DNA from: Photobacterium kagoshimensis
GTDB lineage: Bacteria; Pseudomonadota; Gammaproteobacteria; Enterobacterales; Vibrionaceae
DNA: 64,000 bases
Direction of reading: 5' to 3'
NCBI RefSeq assembly: GCF_050337045.1
Contig: NZ_JAKJSO010000008.1
Span: 1-64,000, forward strand
Positions 1-8,731 of the stretch are shown piece by piece. The translations under genes and the position numbers were made by a program. Under the pieces are notes generated by a model that was given only the letters and a program-made list of their open reading frames with translations, was not told where the DNA came from and did not search any database. How positions within the stretch are numbered: the stretch's first letter is position 1; each line of letters begins with the position of its first letter.

Positions 1-2
1 GT

Positions 3-62
3 TTTTTATTGGGATTATATTTAATGGGTAAGGCTCTAGTAGTTGCATTACAATCTGGTTAA
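3..62 (+). CDS. possible 3' end of a gene entering from the left edge
   Basis: An open frame runs in from the left edge and stops at a TAA at 60-62. The 19 visible residues are hydrophobic (LLGLYLMGKALVV and similar), as in the last helix of a membrane protein. The piece is too short to name a family, and it may be chance. Confidence 0.2.
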   Translation, partial: FLLGLYLMGKALVVALQSG

Positions 63-224
63 TTCTGTAATAACTGCGAAGCTATTGCTTGATCAACAGT
101 ATACTCATATTCGTCAACGCCAGTTTGTTCATATACGTCATGCTCATCTAAAAAATAGTTGCTATATTAATGTCGTTGGTCCTGATTTTAATAACTCCGT
201 TTTAATTCCCAGTGAATGCAAAGG

Positions 225-245
225 TTAACGCACCAGATGCGTTAA
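225..245. repeat. perfect 8-bp hairpin
   Basis: The arms TTAACGCA (225-232) and TGCGTTAA (238-245) flank a 5-base loop. A second small hairpin, TAACCCT/AGGGTTA, follows at 277-293. Together with the terminator at 334-368 they fill the otherwise gene-free first 376 bases. No U-run follows this hairpin. Its role is unknown. Confidence 0.4.
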
Positions 246-333
246 TAGCATTAGGTAATTAATCTCAATACCGTGTTAACCCTTCTAGGGTTATTATGGC
301 AAAAAGTTAAAGTGGGTTGAATTTATTGCTAAT

Positions 334-368
334 AAATAGACTGCCGTATATGCAGTCTATTTTTTTGT
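334..368 (+). terminator. rho-independent terminator on the plus strand
   Basis: An 11-bp perfect stem, AAATAGACTGC (334-344) with GCAGTCTATTT (352-362), is followed on the plus strand by a T-run. No complete plus-strand gene precedes it here, so it probably ends a transcript from beyond the left edge. On the minus strand it lies just downstream of the Sel1 gene and may stop that transcript too. Confidence 0.7.
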
Positions 369-376
369 TGCCATTT

Positions 377-1339
377 TTAATTGCGCATTTCGAATGATGA
401 TTCATCAAGAAACATATTTGACTTTATGTTTTCTGTAAATTTATCTGCTCTCGCTTTAATGTTATCTATGTTGTAATCTATTTTTTTATTGTCTGTTTGA
501 ATATTTATTTCATCGCTAATTATATATTCTATGTTTGATTTAAGAATAAATTCATCATGGTTTTTGTTGAGGTTTTCTTCAATAAACATATAATATATAG
601 CTTTGGTTTTATCTTTAATAACACCTTGTGATCCATCAGTGTATGCTATAGATAATGTAGCAGCTGCTCGTGAATAACCTAAGTTAATTGCTTTAAAACA
701 CCATTCTAATCTCTCATCTAAGCTTAATATGTTCTTATAATAAAATAAGCTTGTCATAGCTGGTGCATATCCATGATTAGCTGCTGTTAATAAGTGTTTA
801 TATCTTGTTTCTTTAGAACTTAACAAGCTTATTGTTCTTGTCAATGTGTATCCACCTAAAGGTATTGCTTTTTCAAATAGCTTATTGTATCTATACTGAT
901 TATAGAATGGAATTATTTGCCATAAAGGTGACTCTCTGAGTAATAACATACTCATGGCTTTACCGCTTCCATTCGCTGCTTGTTTATTCCAAATTGATAT
1001 GGCCTTATCTTCCCATGCCTGATCACAAGGCCAGCTTAAATAGCTACACGGACTGCCATCTCTAGGCACAAGTCTATCCATTGCCCAAGGATTCCCCTTT
1101 TTCGCTGCTTTTAAGAATGTATGACCAGCTTCAAACATTTTATCTGTTCGATACTGTGATGCGCCAAGCCAATATGTTGCTTCTATATCGCCACTGTTAG
1201 ATAGAGACTCAAAAATAGGCATTGCTTGCTTATATTCTCTCTGATTGAATAGTTCAATACCATCGCTCAAAGTATTTGCTCCAGCTGAAAGAGAATAAAA
1301 TGTAGTTATAAATGCTAAATATTTAAAGGAGTAGGTCAT
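377..1339 (-). CDS. exported Sel1-repeat (TPR-like) protein, candidate T6SS immunity protein
   Basis: This 320-residue protein starts with a signal peptide (MTYSFKYLAF then a hydrophobic run ending near SAGA), so it should be periplasmic. Sel1-like repeat units can be seen, for example around EYKQAMPIFESLSNSG, AANHGYAPAM and NLGYSRAAATL; such repeats form alpha-solenoids that bind proteins. An ATG at 1339 is chosen because GGGGGA sits 5 bases upstream; a longer reading from 1354 would swallow that site. It overlaps the end of the LysM gene by 17 bases, so the two are translationally coupled. Known T6SS phospholipase immunity proteins (Tli types) often carry Sel1 repeats, so immunity to the neighbouring effector is the best inference. 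The family assignment is fairly sure; the role is not. Confidence 0.75.
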   Translation of the reverse strand: MTYSFKYLAFITTFYSLSAGANTLSDGIELFNQREYKQAMPIFESLSNSGDIEATYWLGASQYRTDKMFEAGHTFLKAAKKGNPWAMDRLVPRDGSPCSYLSWPCDQAWEDKAISIWNKQAANGSGKAMSMLLLRESPLWQIIPFYNQYRYNKLFEKAIPLGGYTLTRTISLLSSKETRYKHLLTAANHGYAPAMTSLFYYKNILSLDERLEWCFKAINLGYSRAAATLSIAYTDGSQGVIKDKTKAIYYMFIEENLNKNHDEFILKSNIEYIISDEINIQTDNKKIDYNIDNIKARADKFTENIKSNMFLDESSFEMRN

Positions 1340-4300
1340 GTGTCCCCCAATCAATTTCTTTGTAACCTAGTTTATAAGCATGTGATACTTTTATGTAGTC
1401 TTCTCTGTTTAATGTGACGTAATCAATGATGGACTGTTTGGAATATCCTCTCGTTCGTGATGGAATATAGAATAGGGTCATTTTAGTTGTACCTATTTCT
1501 AAGAGTGATAAAAATCTACCGAAGCAACTTTTAGCTTGCCTTAAATATAAGTCACGTTCATTTGGATTATCGAATGAATTATAGTTCTCTTCTTTTCCTC
1601 TTAAGAAAAAAAGGTGAAGTTCGATTAAATTTATTTTGTAAAATGTCCACTTTTCATTACTATCTAAATTTTTATTGCTGTTCATGCGTTGCACTGCATT
1701 TTCAAATTTCCTTATTCCAGATTCTCTTTTTCCATGCAGTATTTCTCTCAGTATTAATAGAATTGCATTTCGTTGTGAGTTGTTTTTATCAGCAGATATT
1801 CTCACTTCTTCAATATCTCTTTTACCTAGTTTCCACATGTTAGGCTCTTGATATACTATAAGCGAAGTTAATAGCTTAGATAATGTTTCTGCTGGCATGT
1901 TTTTTATCCATGCCTTATTCTTCTTATATTCCTCTTTGTTTATGAATTCAGCAATAAGATGTGAATTCCTTTCTCTCATAGATTCTCTATCTAATTCTAA
2001 AAGCATGTTATATGGCATTTTTGCGACTTCTGCAAAAGTGAACCCAAACGAAATAGATATTGCTATAATTGTGTTAAATAAGCTAAATGAACTGATACCA
2101 TCTACTTCTTCTTCATCAAAGAAGGCGAAACGGTGAAAGTCATCTCTGCTCATCAATTCCATTAGCGCAATGAAAAGATCATCTATAGCATCGAAATTAA
2201 CTTCAGTTGAAATCTTACCACCAAGTCCAACACCTTTAGTTAAGCCTAGATTAAATATAAAAATCAATTTTCTATTATGAACTGCGATTTTAAAAAATAA
2301 CTCGCAACCGACACCCATGGTCGCTCTTACACCAGCACCAGCTTTTATTATGTTAGTAGCGGCTGTATTTTCATCTTTCTGCCAATTAAAGGCTGCTTCT
2401 AAACATCCACCAACTTCAATACCAGCAAAAGTCTTCGTATGAGTTGCAAAACCGGATCTTAGTTCCTTTCTATTCATTGTCTGATTTCGAGCTATAACTT
2501 CGGTGAAACTGGTATCAATGCTGTCGCTTCCACGTACACCAAGTTTACCATCTCGCCTGTCATTTATTGTGAGCTCTGAGCTGAGGTGTACACTGGCTGC
2601 GATAGCGCCATATATTTTGCCAGTAAAGACAAATGTAAATAGACCAAGTGAAACTTCTGCTTTTTCAAAACTTCCGTCTGGCTTTCTTTTTAAGTATGGA
2701 ACCATAAACTCACTTTTTTCTTTATCTGGAAAAGTAAGCTTTAATTCTTGTGTAGCTGTCGCTAAATTTACCCCTGTTTTGTAATCCGCTTTGACTCTTA
2801 AAGAGGCAGTACTCGGCCCAAATAAATCATTATCTGCTGCTACTGACCCTTCTGAAACAAAACGAAAAAATTGTGCGCCACCATTCGTTTCATATTGACC
2901 TTTTACACCAAAAAGATCGAACTCATCTTTTGTCCAAGGAAAAAGAGTGTTTTCTGGGATGTTATCTGGCCCTATGTATGCGCTATTTTCAGCAAATTTG
3001 AATTCATAATATTTAACTTCGTTGTTATTTTTAATTTTATTTACTAATTGAGCTGAGTCACTAGCAATTCTGCCATCTCCAGTTGCACCACCTGCTGATG
3101 GCACTTCATACTTTTTGCTGCAACCTTTGTTTTTCGATTTGTTATCACTTAGTATAGGGCAATTACTTCTAATAAATAGCCTTGATAAACAGTCAGATGC
3201 AAGGGAACATTCGACTATAGATATATCATTATTACCTGAATCAGGTAATATGTTATTGTTTAGGTTTATCGGTAGCCATGATTTTAGATTTAGAATAACA
3301 TTGTTAGGAAGTTTTTGTTGAATAACACCATTGTATGAAGGTGAGTAATTATGAATTGCATACTCTAACAGTGGCGATTCTTTTTTTAGTTCAATTGTTT
3401 TTTTTATATTTTTTATGTCTTCATCAAGAATTGATACATATAAAAATATTTTCCTTATATGCTGAATGTAGTCTTGATTTTTTTCAATTATGGTGCTGAA
3501 TTCTTTAATTCTAATAACGATGGTCTTTAATATAATAAGTCTTAGAGCATAAATAGAATAATACCCTAATTGGATTTCATTTGAATGGACCATTTTTTCC
3601 AGAAACTCAAGTAAAATGCTGATGGTTGAGTTTTCTTTGAGTGCTATATCCCTGAATTGTTCAACTTCTTTATGACCGGAAAATAATTCTTTTTCATTAA
3701 GTATTTGTTCTAAAAGCACNAAGCCATTACTGTTTATGTTCTTTAAGCATTCGATGAATTTTGCTTCATGACTTTTAATACCGCTACTTTTAAGTAATAG
3801 AGTAAATCTAATTCCAACGTTTTTACTTAAAAGACTTGTTGCATTTGGATGAATACGATCTTTCCATTTGCTATAAAATTTATTTGCTTTATATAAATCA
3901 ATTATTTTTGACTCATGGTTTAATCCACTTTCATCTAATTCAATATTCAATCCAACTTTGTTTTTATATTTTAGTAACTTACTGAGGCTTTTTTCTACAT
4001 TAAGTTGTCGTTTGGATGTGTAATAGCCTCCAGCACTAGAAAATTGATAGGTGTCATCACTATTCCCTATGAAAATTTTAGTTGCATTTGTTTTTGCTTT
4101 GTTTTCAAATTCTTTAATTTTTTCAGCAATCTGTCTTTTTATTATTTGTTGAAGGTTTATGATTTTATTTTTATTTTTTGTGTTTGCTCTTAAAATTTGT
4201 TCTCTTTTATTCGCTATTATTGCGCCATTATATGTTGCTACAAATTTGGTGTCTTTATCTCCAAACTCTTGCTCAATCTTTGATAAATCTATTTTGTGTT

Positions 4301-4904
4301 TTGCATTTATGCTTTTTGTATTTTCGTTGGCATCAATTATGCCTATAGATTCATCATTAAATGGAATATCTAGTAGCTCTTGATAGATTACCATTTCAAG
4401 CCATTTTTCTTTTAAAAGAGCTCTCTTGTAATTTATCTTGTCTCCGCGCTCTAGGAATCTTTCGTGAACAACGCTATTATATTTATCTAAAATTCCAAGC
4501 TTGGAAAAATTTTTCAACCTTGTTTCTTTATCACCAATATTGGCATCTCTACATAATTTGCTTTCTTGAAGTACACATTTTTTACCTTCTTCTGTAAGAA
4601 GTAAATATTCGGATTTTCCGCTATTAGGGTGTTCTGGAATGTAAAGCGCATCAACAATTAGTTTTTCCTTTGCTTCACATAAAGCGGATGATAGGTATTT
4701 GTCATTAAGCTCTGGAGATGCGTCTCTTTTATCCACTTTATGATCGGGTAGTTTTGATGTTACGATTGTATTTCCATCAAAAATAGAATCAATGTTTTTT
4801 ATTTGCTGGCTGTTCAATGATTGAAGATTACTGACTGAAGTATTGAATTTTAGAGCAAGTTCACTAAGTGTATCTCCTTTTTGAATTATGTAAGTGTTTT
4901 TCAA
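1323..4904 (-). CDS. large LysM-domain protein, candidate type VI secretion effector
   Basis: This is a 1193-residue protein. Residues 4-48 are a LysM domain (IIQKGDTLSELALKFN), which normally binds peptidoglycan. A long charged, helix-rich middle follows. The part from about residue 650 to 1000 is rich in glycine and hydrophobic stretches (AGIEVGG, AGAGVRATMGVG, FIFNLGLTKGVGLGG, IIAISISFGF), recalling the membrane-active halves of VasX/BTH_I2691-type T6SS effectors. No catalytic motif was recognised. The start is TTG at 4904, preceded by AAGGAG at 8 bases, and it overlaps the DUF4123 stop by 4 bases. One ambiguous base (N at 3720) leaves one residue unknown. The order PAAR, DUF4123, this gene, Sel1 protein fits a T6SS cargo module. 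The toxic activity is unknown. Confidence 0.7.
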   Translation of the reverse strand: MKNTYIIQKGDTLSELALKFNTSVSNLQSLNSQQIKNIDSIFDGNTIVTSKLPDHKVDKRDASPELNDKYLSSALCEAKEKLIVDALYIPEHPNSGKSEYLLLTEEGKKCVLQESKLCRDANIGDKETRLKNFSKLGILDKYNSVVHERFLERGDKINYKRALLKEKWLEMVIYQELLDIPFNDESIGIIDANENTKSINAKHKIDLSKIEQEFGDKDTKFVATYNGAIIANKREQILRANTKNKNKIINLQQIIKRQIAEKIKEFENKAKTNATKIFIGNSDDTYQFSSAGGYYTSKRQLNVEKSLSKLLKYKNKVGLNIELDESGLNHESKIIDLYKANKFYSKWKDRIHPNATSLLSKNVGIRFTLLLKSSGIKSHEAKFIECLKNINSNGXVLLEQILNEKELFSGHKEVEQFRDIALKENSTISILLEFLEKMVHSNEIQLGYYSIYALRLIILKTIVIRIKEFSTIIEKNQDYIQHIRKIFLYVSILDEDIKNIKKTIELKKESPLLEYAIHNYSPSYNGVIQQKLPNNVILNLKSWLPINLNNNILPDSGNNDISIVECSLASDCLSRLFIRSNCPILSDNKSKNKGCSKKYEVPSAGGATGDGRIASDSAQLVNKIKNNNEVKYYEFKFAENSAYIGPDNIPENTLFPWTKDEFDLFGVKGQYETNGGAQFFRFVSEGSVAADNDLFGPSTASLRVKADYKTGVNLATATQELKLTFPDKEKSEFMVPYLKRKPDGSFEKAEVSLGLFTFVFTGKIYGAIAASVHLSSELTINDRRDGKLGVRGSDSIDTSFTEVIARNQTMNRKELRSGFATHTKTFAGIEVGGCLEAAFNWQKDENTAATNIIKAGAGVRATMGVGCELFFKIAVHNRKLIFIFNLGLTKGVGLGGKISTEVNFDAIDDLFIALMELMSRDDFHRFAFFDEEEVDGISSFSLFNTIIAISISFGFTFAEVAKMPYNMLLELDRESMRERNSHLIAEFINKEEYKKNKAWIKNMPAETLSKLLTSLIVYQEPNMWKLGKRDIEEVRISADKNNSQRNAILLILREILHGKRESGIRKFENAVQRMNSNKNLDSNEKWTFYKINLIELHLFFLRGKEENYNSFDNPNERDLYLRQAKSCFGRFLSLLEIGTTKMTLFYIPSRTRGYSKQSIIDYVTLNREDYIKVSHAYKLGYKEIDWGTHDLLL

Positions 4905-5422
4905 AATATCAGCTCCTTGATCATTTCTGGGCTAAAGCAATTTCTTGTATTTGAGTTTGTTATATCTATTTTAAATATAAGGTTTTTATTGATTTTGTTT
5001 GAAGCGTTTTTCGATATATAAATACGGTTTGCGTAGCAAGTAAAGTGAGTTATTATATCTTCAGTCAATTTGCTTAGCGCTTTATATAATGCTTTAGGTG
5101 AATAGTATCTGACTAAATATAATTTGCCATCATTACTGTAAGTAGTAATGTTATTCTTAAATTGTTCAATTACTTCCTGATGGGGGGTATCTACATATTG
5201 ATAGATTATTCCGCTATTACCCCAAGTTTCATTGTGGTTCCATTTTTCCCATATATAGCAATCTGGTGTAACTTTTATCCAAAGTGGACTTAATGTTATT
5301 TGTGAAGCCCATTCTGTGCCAGAATAAAGGGAACCATACTCATAGTTATATTTCTCAAGAATAGGCTCAATATTCCCTATTCTAATGGAGTCGATTATTA
5401 AATAATAATTAGCCTGTTTCAT
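4901..5422 (-). CDS. DUF4123-like T6SS effector adaptor/chaperone
   Basis: This 173-residue protein begins YYLIIDSIRIGNIEPIL, followed by LYSGTEWASQITLSPLWIKV and WNHNETWGNSGIIY, then VRYYSPKAL. This is the layout of DUF4123 proteins (Tap/TEC family), which load an effector onto VgrG or PAAR. Its ATG directly abuts the PAAR stop codon, and its own stop overlaps the effector start, so it sits between tip and cargo as DUF4123 genes usually do. The sequence is divergent (the central glycine-serine motif is only partly kept), so the assignment rests on motif order and context together. Confidence 0.7.
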   Translation of the reverse strand: MKQANYYLIIDSIRIGNIEPILEKYNYEYGSLYSGTEWASQITLSPLWIKVTPDCYIWEKWNHNETWGNSGIIYQYVDTPHQEVIEQFKNNITTYSNDGKLYLVRYYSPKALYKALSKLTEDIITHFTCYANRIYISKNASNKINKNLIFKIDITNSNTRNCFSPEMIKELIF

Positions 5423-5905
5423 TTATTTACACTTACATTCTTTATTAGGACAACTACCGTCATTTTTCTTCTGACATATCTCCGTAAGTGGAATATCATT
5501 TGCGGCTATAGCTTCAAGGTGAGCAGTCATTTCGGGAGTAGGTATGGTGGCTAGAGCTTGCGGGTCACTTGTTTCGCCATAACCGTTATTATTACCTCCA
5601 GCTGGGCCGCTACATTGTTCACCGATGAGCACAGTTCCATTACCTGCAATAATTTTACCACCGTGTGAGGTTGAATCGCCCATGCGTGCGGCTGGTTTAC
5701 CATTAATGAATACACCTGATGATCCTGATGAAATGCTATCTGGTGGACCGATACATACAAGTTTGTCACCTTTACGTGCAGCTGGCATTCCACCTATAAA
5801 TACGTTTGGTGAACCCACAGCTACGGGCCCACCGACGTGAGGGATTTTCCCAGTACGATCAGGGCATGTATGATAACAGCCAATAAATGCGGCGGGTTTA
5901 CCCAA
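5423..5905 (-). CDS. PAAR domain protein, T6SS spike tip
   Basis: This 160-residue protein is mostly one PAAR repeat domain (about residues 1-95). It has the diagnostic GMPAARKGD and GKPAARMGD segments and an HTCPDRTG loop. PAAR proteins cap the VgrG spike and carry effectors. The last 60 residues form a short tail ending in a cysteine-rich segment (SCPNKECKCK). The start is TTG at 5905 with AGAGG 6 bases upstream; the nearest ATG runs out of frame into a stop. It is the first gene of the operon. No vgrG or core T6SS gene is in the window, so this is an orphan tip module. Confidence 0.92.
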   Translation of the reverse strand: MGKPAAFIGCYHTCPDRTGKIPHVGGPVAVGSPNVFIGGMPAARKGDKLVCIGPPDSISSGSSGVFINGKPAARMGDSTSHGGKIIAGNGTVLIGEQCSGPAGGNNNGYGETSDPQALATIPTPEMTAHLEAIAANDIPLTEICQKKNDGSCPNKECKCK

Positions 5906-6098
5906 AGTAAGCCTCTTTCATTAAATAATAACGATTTAAACAATTATAAAATTTTATCAATCTAATGGAGGGCTAACAATTTTGCAGTGAGGGATTTTTA
6001 ATAATAAGATTATTTTATGGATTTATATCGCAAATTTTTGAAATGTGTAATTAACAAGAAAGGTAATTAAAATAATTGAAGTTCTATAGTATAGATAT

Positions 6099-6125
6099 CA
6101 ATAATCACCTTCCATGGTGATATTG
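6099..6125. repeat. hairpin between radD and the PAAR operon
   Basis: CAATAATCACC (6099-6109) pairs with GGTGATATTG (6116-6125) with one bulged base. It lies just after the radD stop on the minus strand. It has no strong U-run, so it may be a weak terminator or only a processing structure. The remaining bases up to the PAAR start are AT-rich and probably hold that operon's promoter. Confidence 0.35.
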
Positions 6126-6143
6126 TTTAGATCTATTGTTTAT

Positions 6144-7889
6144 TTAGCTTTTATTATATTGGTCCACATCAAATAGCTTATCGCGGATTGCCCAGAAACG
6201 ACCGCTCTTCCTGGCGATAATGATTTCAGGTGGGCGCAATCTGTGTTCATTACTCGCGACTTTTGTTGGTGCTGTATCAGTAAAAGGGCGGTGCCTATCG
6301 ACTAAATGTGGATTAATGAATTTTTTCAAAAAAGTTTCTTTTTGGCCTTTATTTGAAAGTGTCCAAATTTCACTGATCTCAGACCCTTCATCGCCAATAT
6401 AAATAACTTTAAGCTGGGGTTTACCGAACTTATTCTTTCCTGGCTCTAAGCGCAAATCATGGCATTTCATGATCATGGCATCTTTAAGTTTTAATGCATC
6501 ACGCAGTTTTTTATCAGGATCTACCATAACCGCATCGCAAAGGTGGCAACGCCTTGCAGCAATATCATTATCTGCACCACATTCTTCACAGTATTTGGCG
6601 CGGAAGCGGTAGCCACATTCTTCGCGCTCGCCTGTTTCGTCGTCTTCAAAATAGCCTTGGCAGCGACGGCCATAGTGTTCAATCAAAAAACCAGCAGGGT
6701 CTAGCTTACCCCAAAAGCTGTTTTTAAAACCGCAGGCAGGGCAGGGAACCATGATGACTTCACTATCACTGTTTGGCTTGGGATCACCAACATCAGGTTG
6801 AAATAAGTCGTAGCAGTTGCCAGCGTACTCTAAAACGAGGCATTCCTTTTTTCCTTCAAATAAGCGAAGACCACGCCCGACAATTTGTTGATACAAGCTA
6901 ATTGACTCGGTTGGCCGCAAAATAGCGATTAAGTCGACATGTGGTGCATCGAACCCTGTTGTCAGTACAGACACATTTACAAGATACTTTATTTCTTGTT
7001 GTTTAAAAGCCGTGATAATACGGTCGCGTTCTTCGATGGGGGTATCACCCACAACCAGCGCTGCGTTTTCATTGGCAAGGTAACCCATGATCTCTTTGGC
7101 ATGATTAACCGTTGATGCGAAGATCATGATACCGCGACGATCTTTAGCATATTCAATAACTTGATCTATGATCATCGGGGTAGCACGTGCTGATTTCTCA
7201 ATAACGCTATCGAGGTCGGCTTCTTTGTAATGGCCGTTCGCGGAAGGTGTTAGACTTGAAAAGTCATAGCCCATTACAGCCATATCCATCATCTTAGGTT
7301 CGGTTAAGAAGCCTTCATCGAGTAGGTAACGAATAGGCAGTTCAAAGATACAGTCGCGGAAAAAGCGGTCTTGCTCGGTACGGACTTGACCACGAGTATG
7401 GTATTTGTAAATCCAGCCCATGCCGAGTCGATAAGGTGTTGCCGTTAACCCAAGGATCTTAATCCCTGGGTTAATGTTTTGAAGGTGGCTAATGGCTTTT
7501 CGGTATGCGCTGTTTTCATCTTCAGGCACGCGATGACATTCATCGATAACAAGCAGTGAAAATTCATTTTTAAACGCATCTAAGCTATTTGCCATTGATT
7601 GCACAGAGGCAAAGACAACTTGCTGATCGGTCTCTTTTCGACCAAGGCCCGCTGAAAAGATAGAGGCTTTAAGACCATAGCTTTCATACTTAGCATGGTT
7701 TTGTTCTACTAATTCTTTTACGTGGGTAAGCACTAATACACGTCCACGAGCGATACGTGCAAGTTCAGCAACCACAAGGCTTTTACCTGCGCCTGTAGGT
7801 AAAGTGAGCACTGCGGGTGTTGAGTGTTTGCGAAAGTAATGGATGGTCGCTTTGACACTGTCTTGCTGGTAGGGGCGAAGGGTGTACAT
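6144..7889 (-). CDS. radD: RadD-like superfamily 2 DNA helicase
   Basis: This 581-residue protein closely follows E. coli RadD (YejH), a RecQ-like ATPase that helps process stalled forks and RecA recombination intermediates. The Walker A PTGAGKS is at residues 31-37 and the DECH box at 116-119; LGLTATPYRLG and the QQIVGRGLR motif VI follow. The C-terminal third has paired cysteines (CPACGF, CGADNDIAARRCHLC) of a zinc-binding region. ATG at 7889 begins MYTLRPYQQD, matching the family N-terminus; 17 extra upstream residues look non-native. Adjacency to rsuA and bcr is the same as in E. coli, with one acetyltransferase gene between. Confidence 0.93.
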   Translation of the reverse strand: MYTLRPYQQDSVKATIHYFRKHSTPAVLTLPTGAGKSLVVAELARIARGRVLVLTHVKELVEQNHAKYESYGLKASIFSAGLGRKETDQQVVFASVQSMANSLDAFKNEFSLLVIDECHRVPEDENSAYRKAISHLQNINPGIKILGLTATPYRLGMGWIYKYHTRGQVRTEQDRFFRDCIFELPIRYLLDEGFLTEPKMMDMAVMGYDFSSLTPSANGHYKEADLDSVIEKSARATPMIIDQVIEYAKDRRGIMIFASTVNHAKEIMGYLANENAALVVGDTPIEERDRIITAFKQQEIKYLVNVSVLTTGFDAPHVDLIAILRPTESISLYQQIVGRGLRLFEGKKECLVLEYAGNCYDLFQPDVGDPKPNSDSEVIMVPCPACGFKNSFWGKLDPAGFLIEHYGRRCQGYFEDDETGEREECGYRFRAKYCEECGADNDIAARRCHLCDAVMVDPDKKLRDALKLKDAMIMKCHDLRLEPGKNKFGKPQLKVIYIGDEGSEISEIWTLSNKGQKETFLKKFINPHLVDRHRPFTDTAPTKVASNEHRLRPPEIIIARKSGRFWAIRDKLFDVDQYNKS

Positions 7890-7970
7890 GTGGAATGGCT
7901 GCCAGTATGAAGAAACGCAGCGAGTGTAACATAGGTCCACTGTATAGATGAACAGTGAACCTAAGATGAT

Positions 7971-8465
7971 TTACGATGCAATATGCAAAGAGATTTCTTC
8001 TTGCTTGATAGATTTCGTCATCATGCAGAATTGGCGACGTGGGATAAATCCTTGCTTTTCATAGAAGCTGCGTGCGCCTGCATTGCCGATATTCACTTCT
8101 AGCGATAGGGCTTTAACACCATTTTGCGAAAGATGTTGTTCTATTTGAGGAAGCAATTGTGTGCCAATTCCTTGTTGGCGCCATTCTGGCTTCAAATAAA
8201 ATTGATCGATTAAGCCAACTCGTCCGCCATGTTCAAGGCTAAAGCTGTAACTAATAATGATATGACCGACCAGCATTTTGTTACCAGCTTCGTCAGCTTC
8301 AATACACCAAGCTTGACCGAGTTCGGGTGTGGTAAGTAGCTGTTGTATAGCTTGTTGAGTTTGCTCTACTTTTTGAGGAAGAGCTTCATAATCAAATAAT
8401 TCCTCTACTAAATTCAGTAGTTTATCAATAGATGACGTGTTTGGCGCAACAAGAGAGATGTTCAT
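7971..8465 (-). CDS. GNAT family N-acetyltransferase
   Basis: This 164-residue protein has the GNAT acetyl-CoA motif A (LKPEWRQQGIGTQLLP, residues about 93-108) and the NIGNAGARSFYEKQGF segment of motif B. It transfers an acetyl group from acetyl-CoA to an unidentified amine. AAGG lies about 10 bases before the ATG. The gene sits between radD and the divergent rsuA, interrupting the E. coli-like order, so it may be a lineage-specific insertion. The substrate cannot be read from the sequence. Confidence 0.88.
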   Translation of the reverse strand: MNISLVAPNTSSIDKLLNLVEELFDYEALPQKVEQTQQAIQQLLTTPELGQAWCIEADEAGNKMLVGHIIISYSFSLEHGGRVGLIDQFYLKPEWRQQGIGTQLLPQIEQHLSQNGVKALSLEVNIGNAGARSFYEKQGFIPRRQFCMMTKSIKQEEISLHIAS

Positions 8466-8731
8466 AGTCTGACCTTCATTGTTAGGCGTTCTGCTTGTAG
8501 TTATACGCGAATTATTAAGGTAAAGGTTACTCTTTTATGACCAATAAATGTCATGAATGTTCTATTTTTTGATGTGTATATCAAAGCTAAGAATATTCTT
8601 GCTTATATCAAACGTAGCGTATATCGAGTGAGTTCACACTGAAACAGATGCCGATATCGATAAGTTTTTGATGCAAGTTATAGTCCAGCTTTCTATAATG
8701 GCAGCCCATTTTGTAACACGCGGAGCCACCA

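Noticed and set aside
43..228. 61-residue plus-strand open frame
   Set aside because: No Shine-Dalgarno, no recognisable domain, and it overlaps the end of the left-edge frame; likely chance in AT-rich DNA.
225..245. integron attC site
   Set aside because: Only a short simple hairpin is present; the R and L boxes and extrahelical bases expected of attC/VCR are missing.
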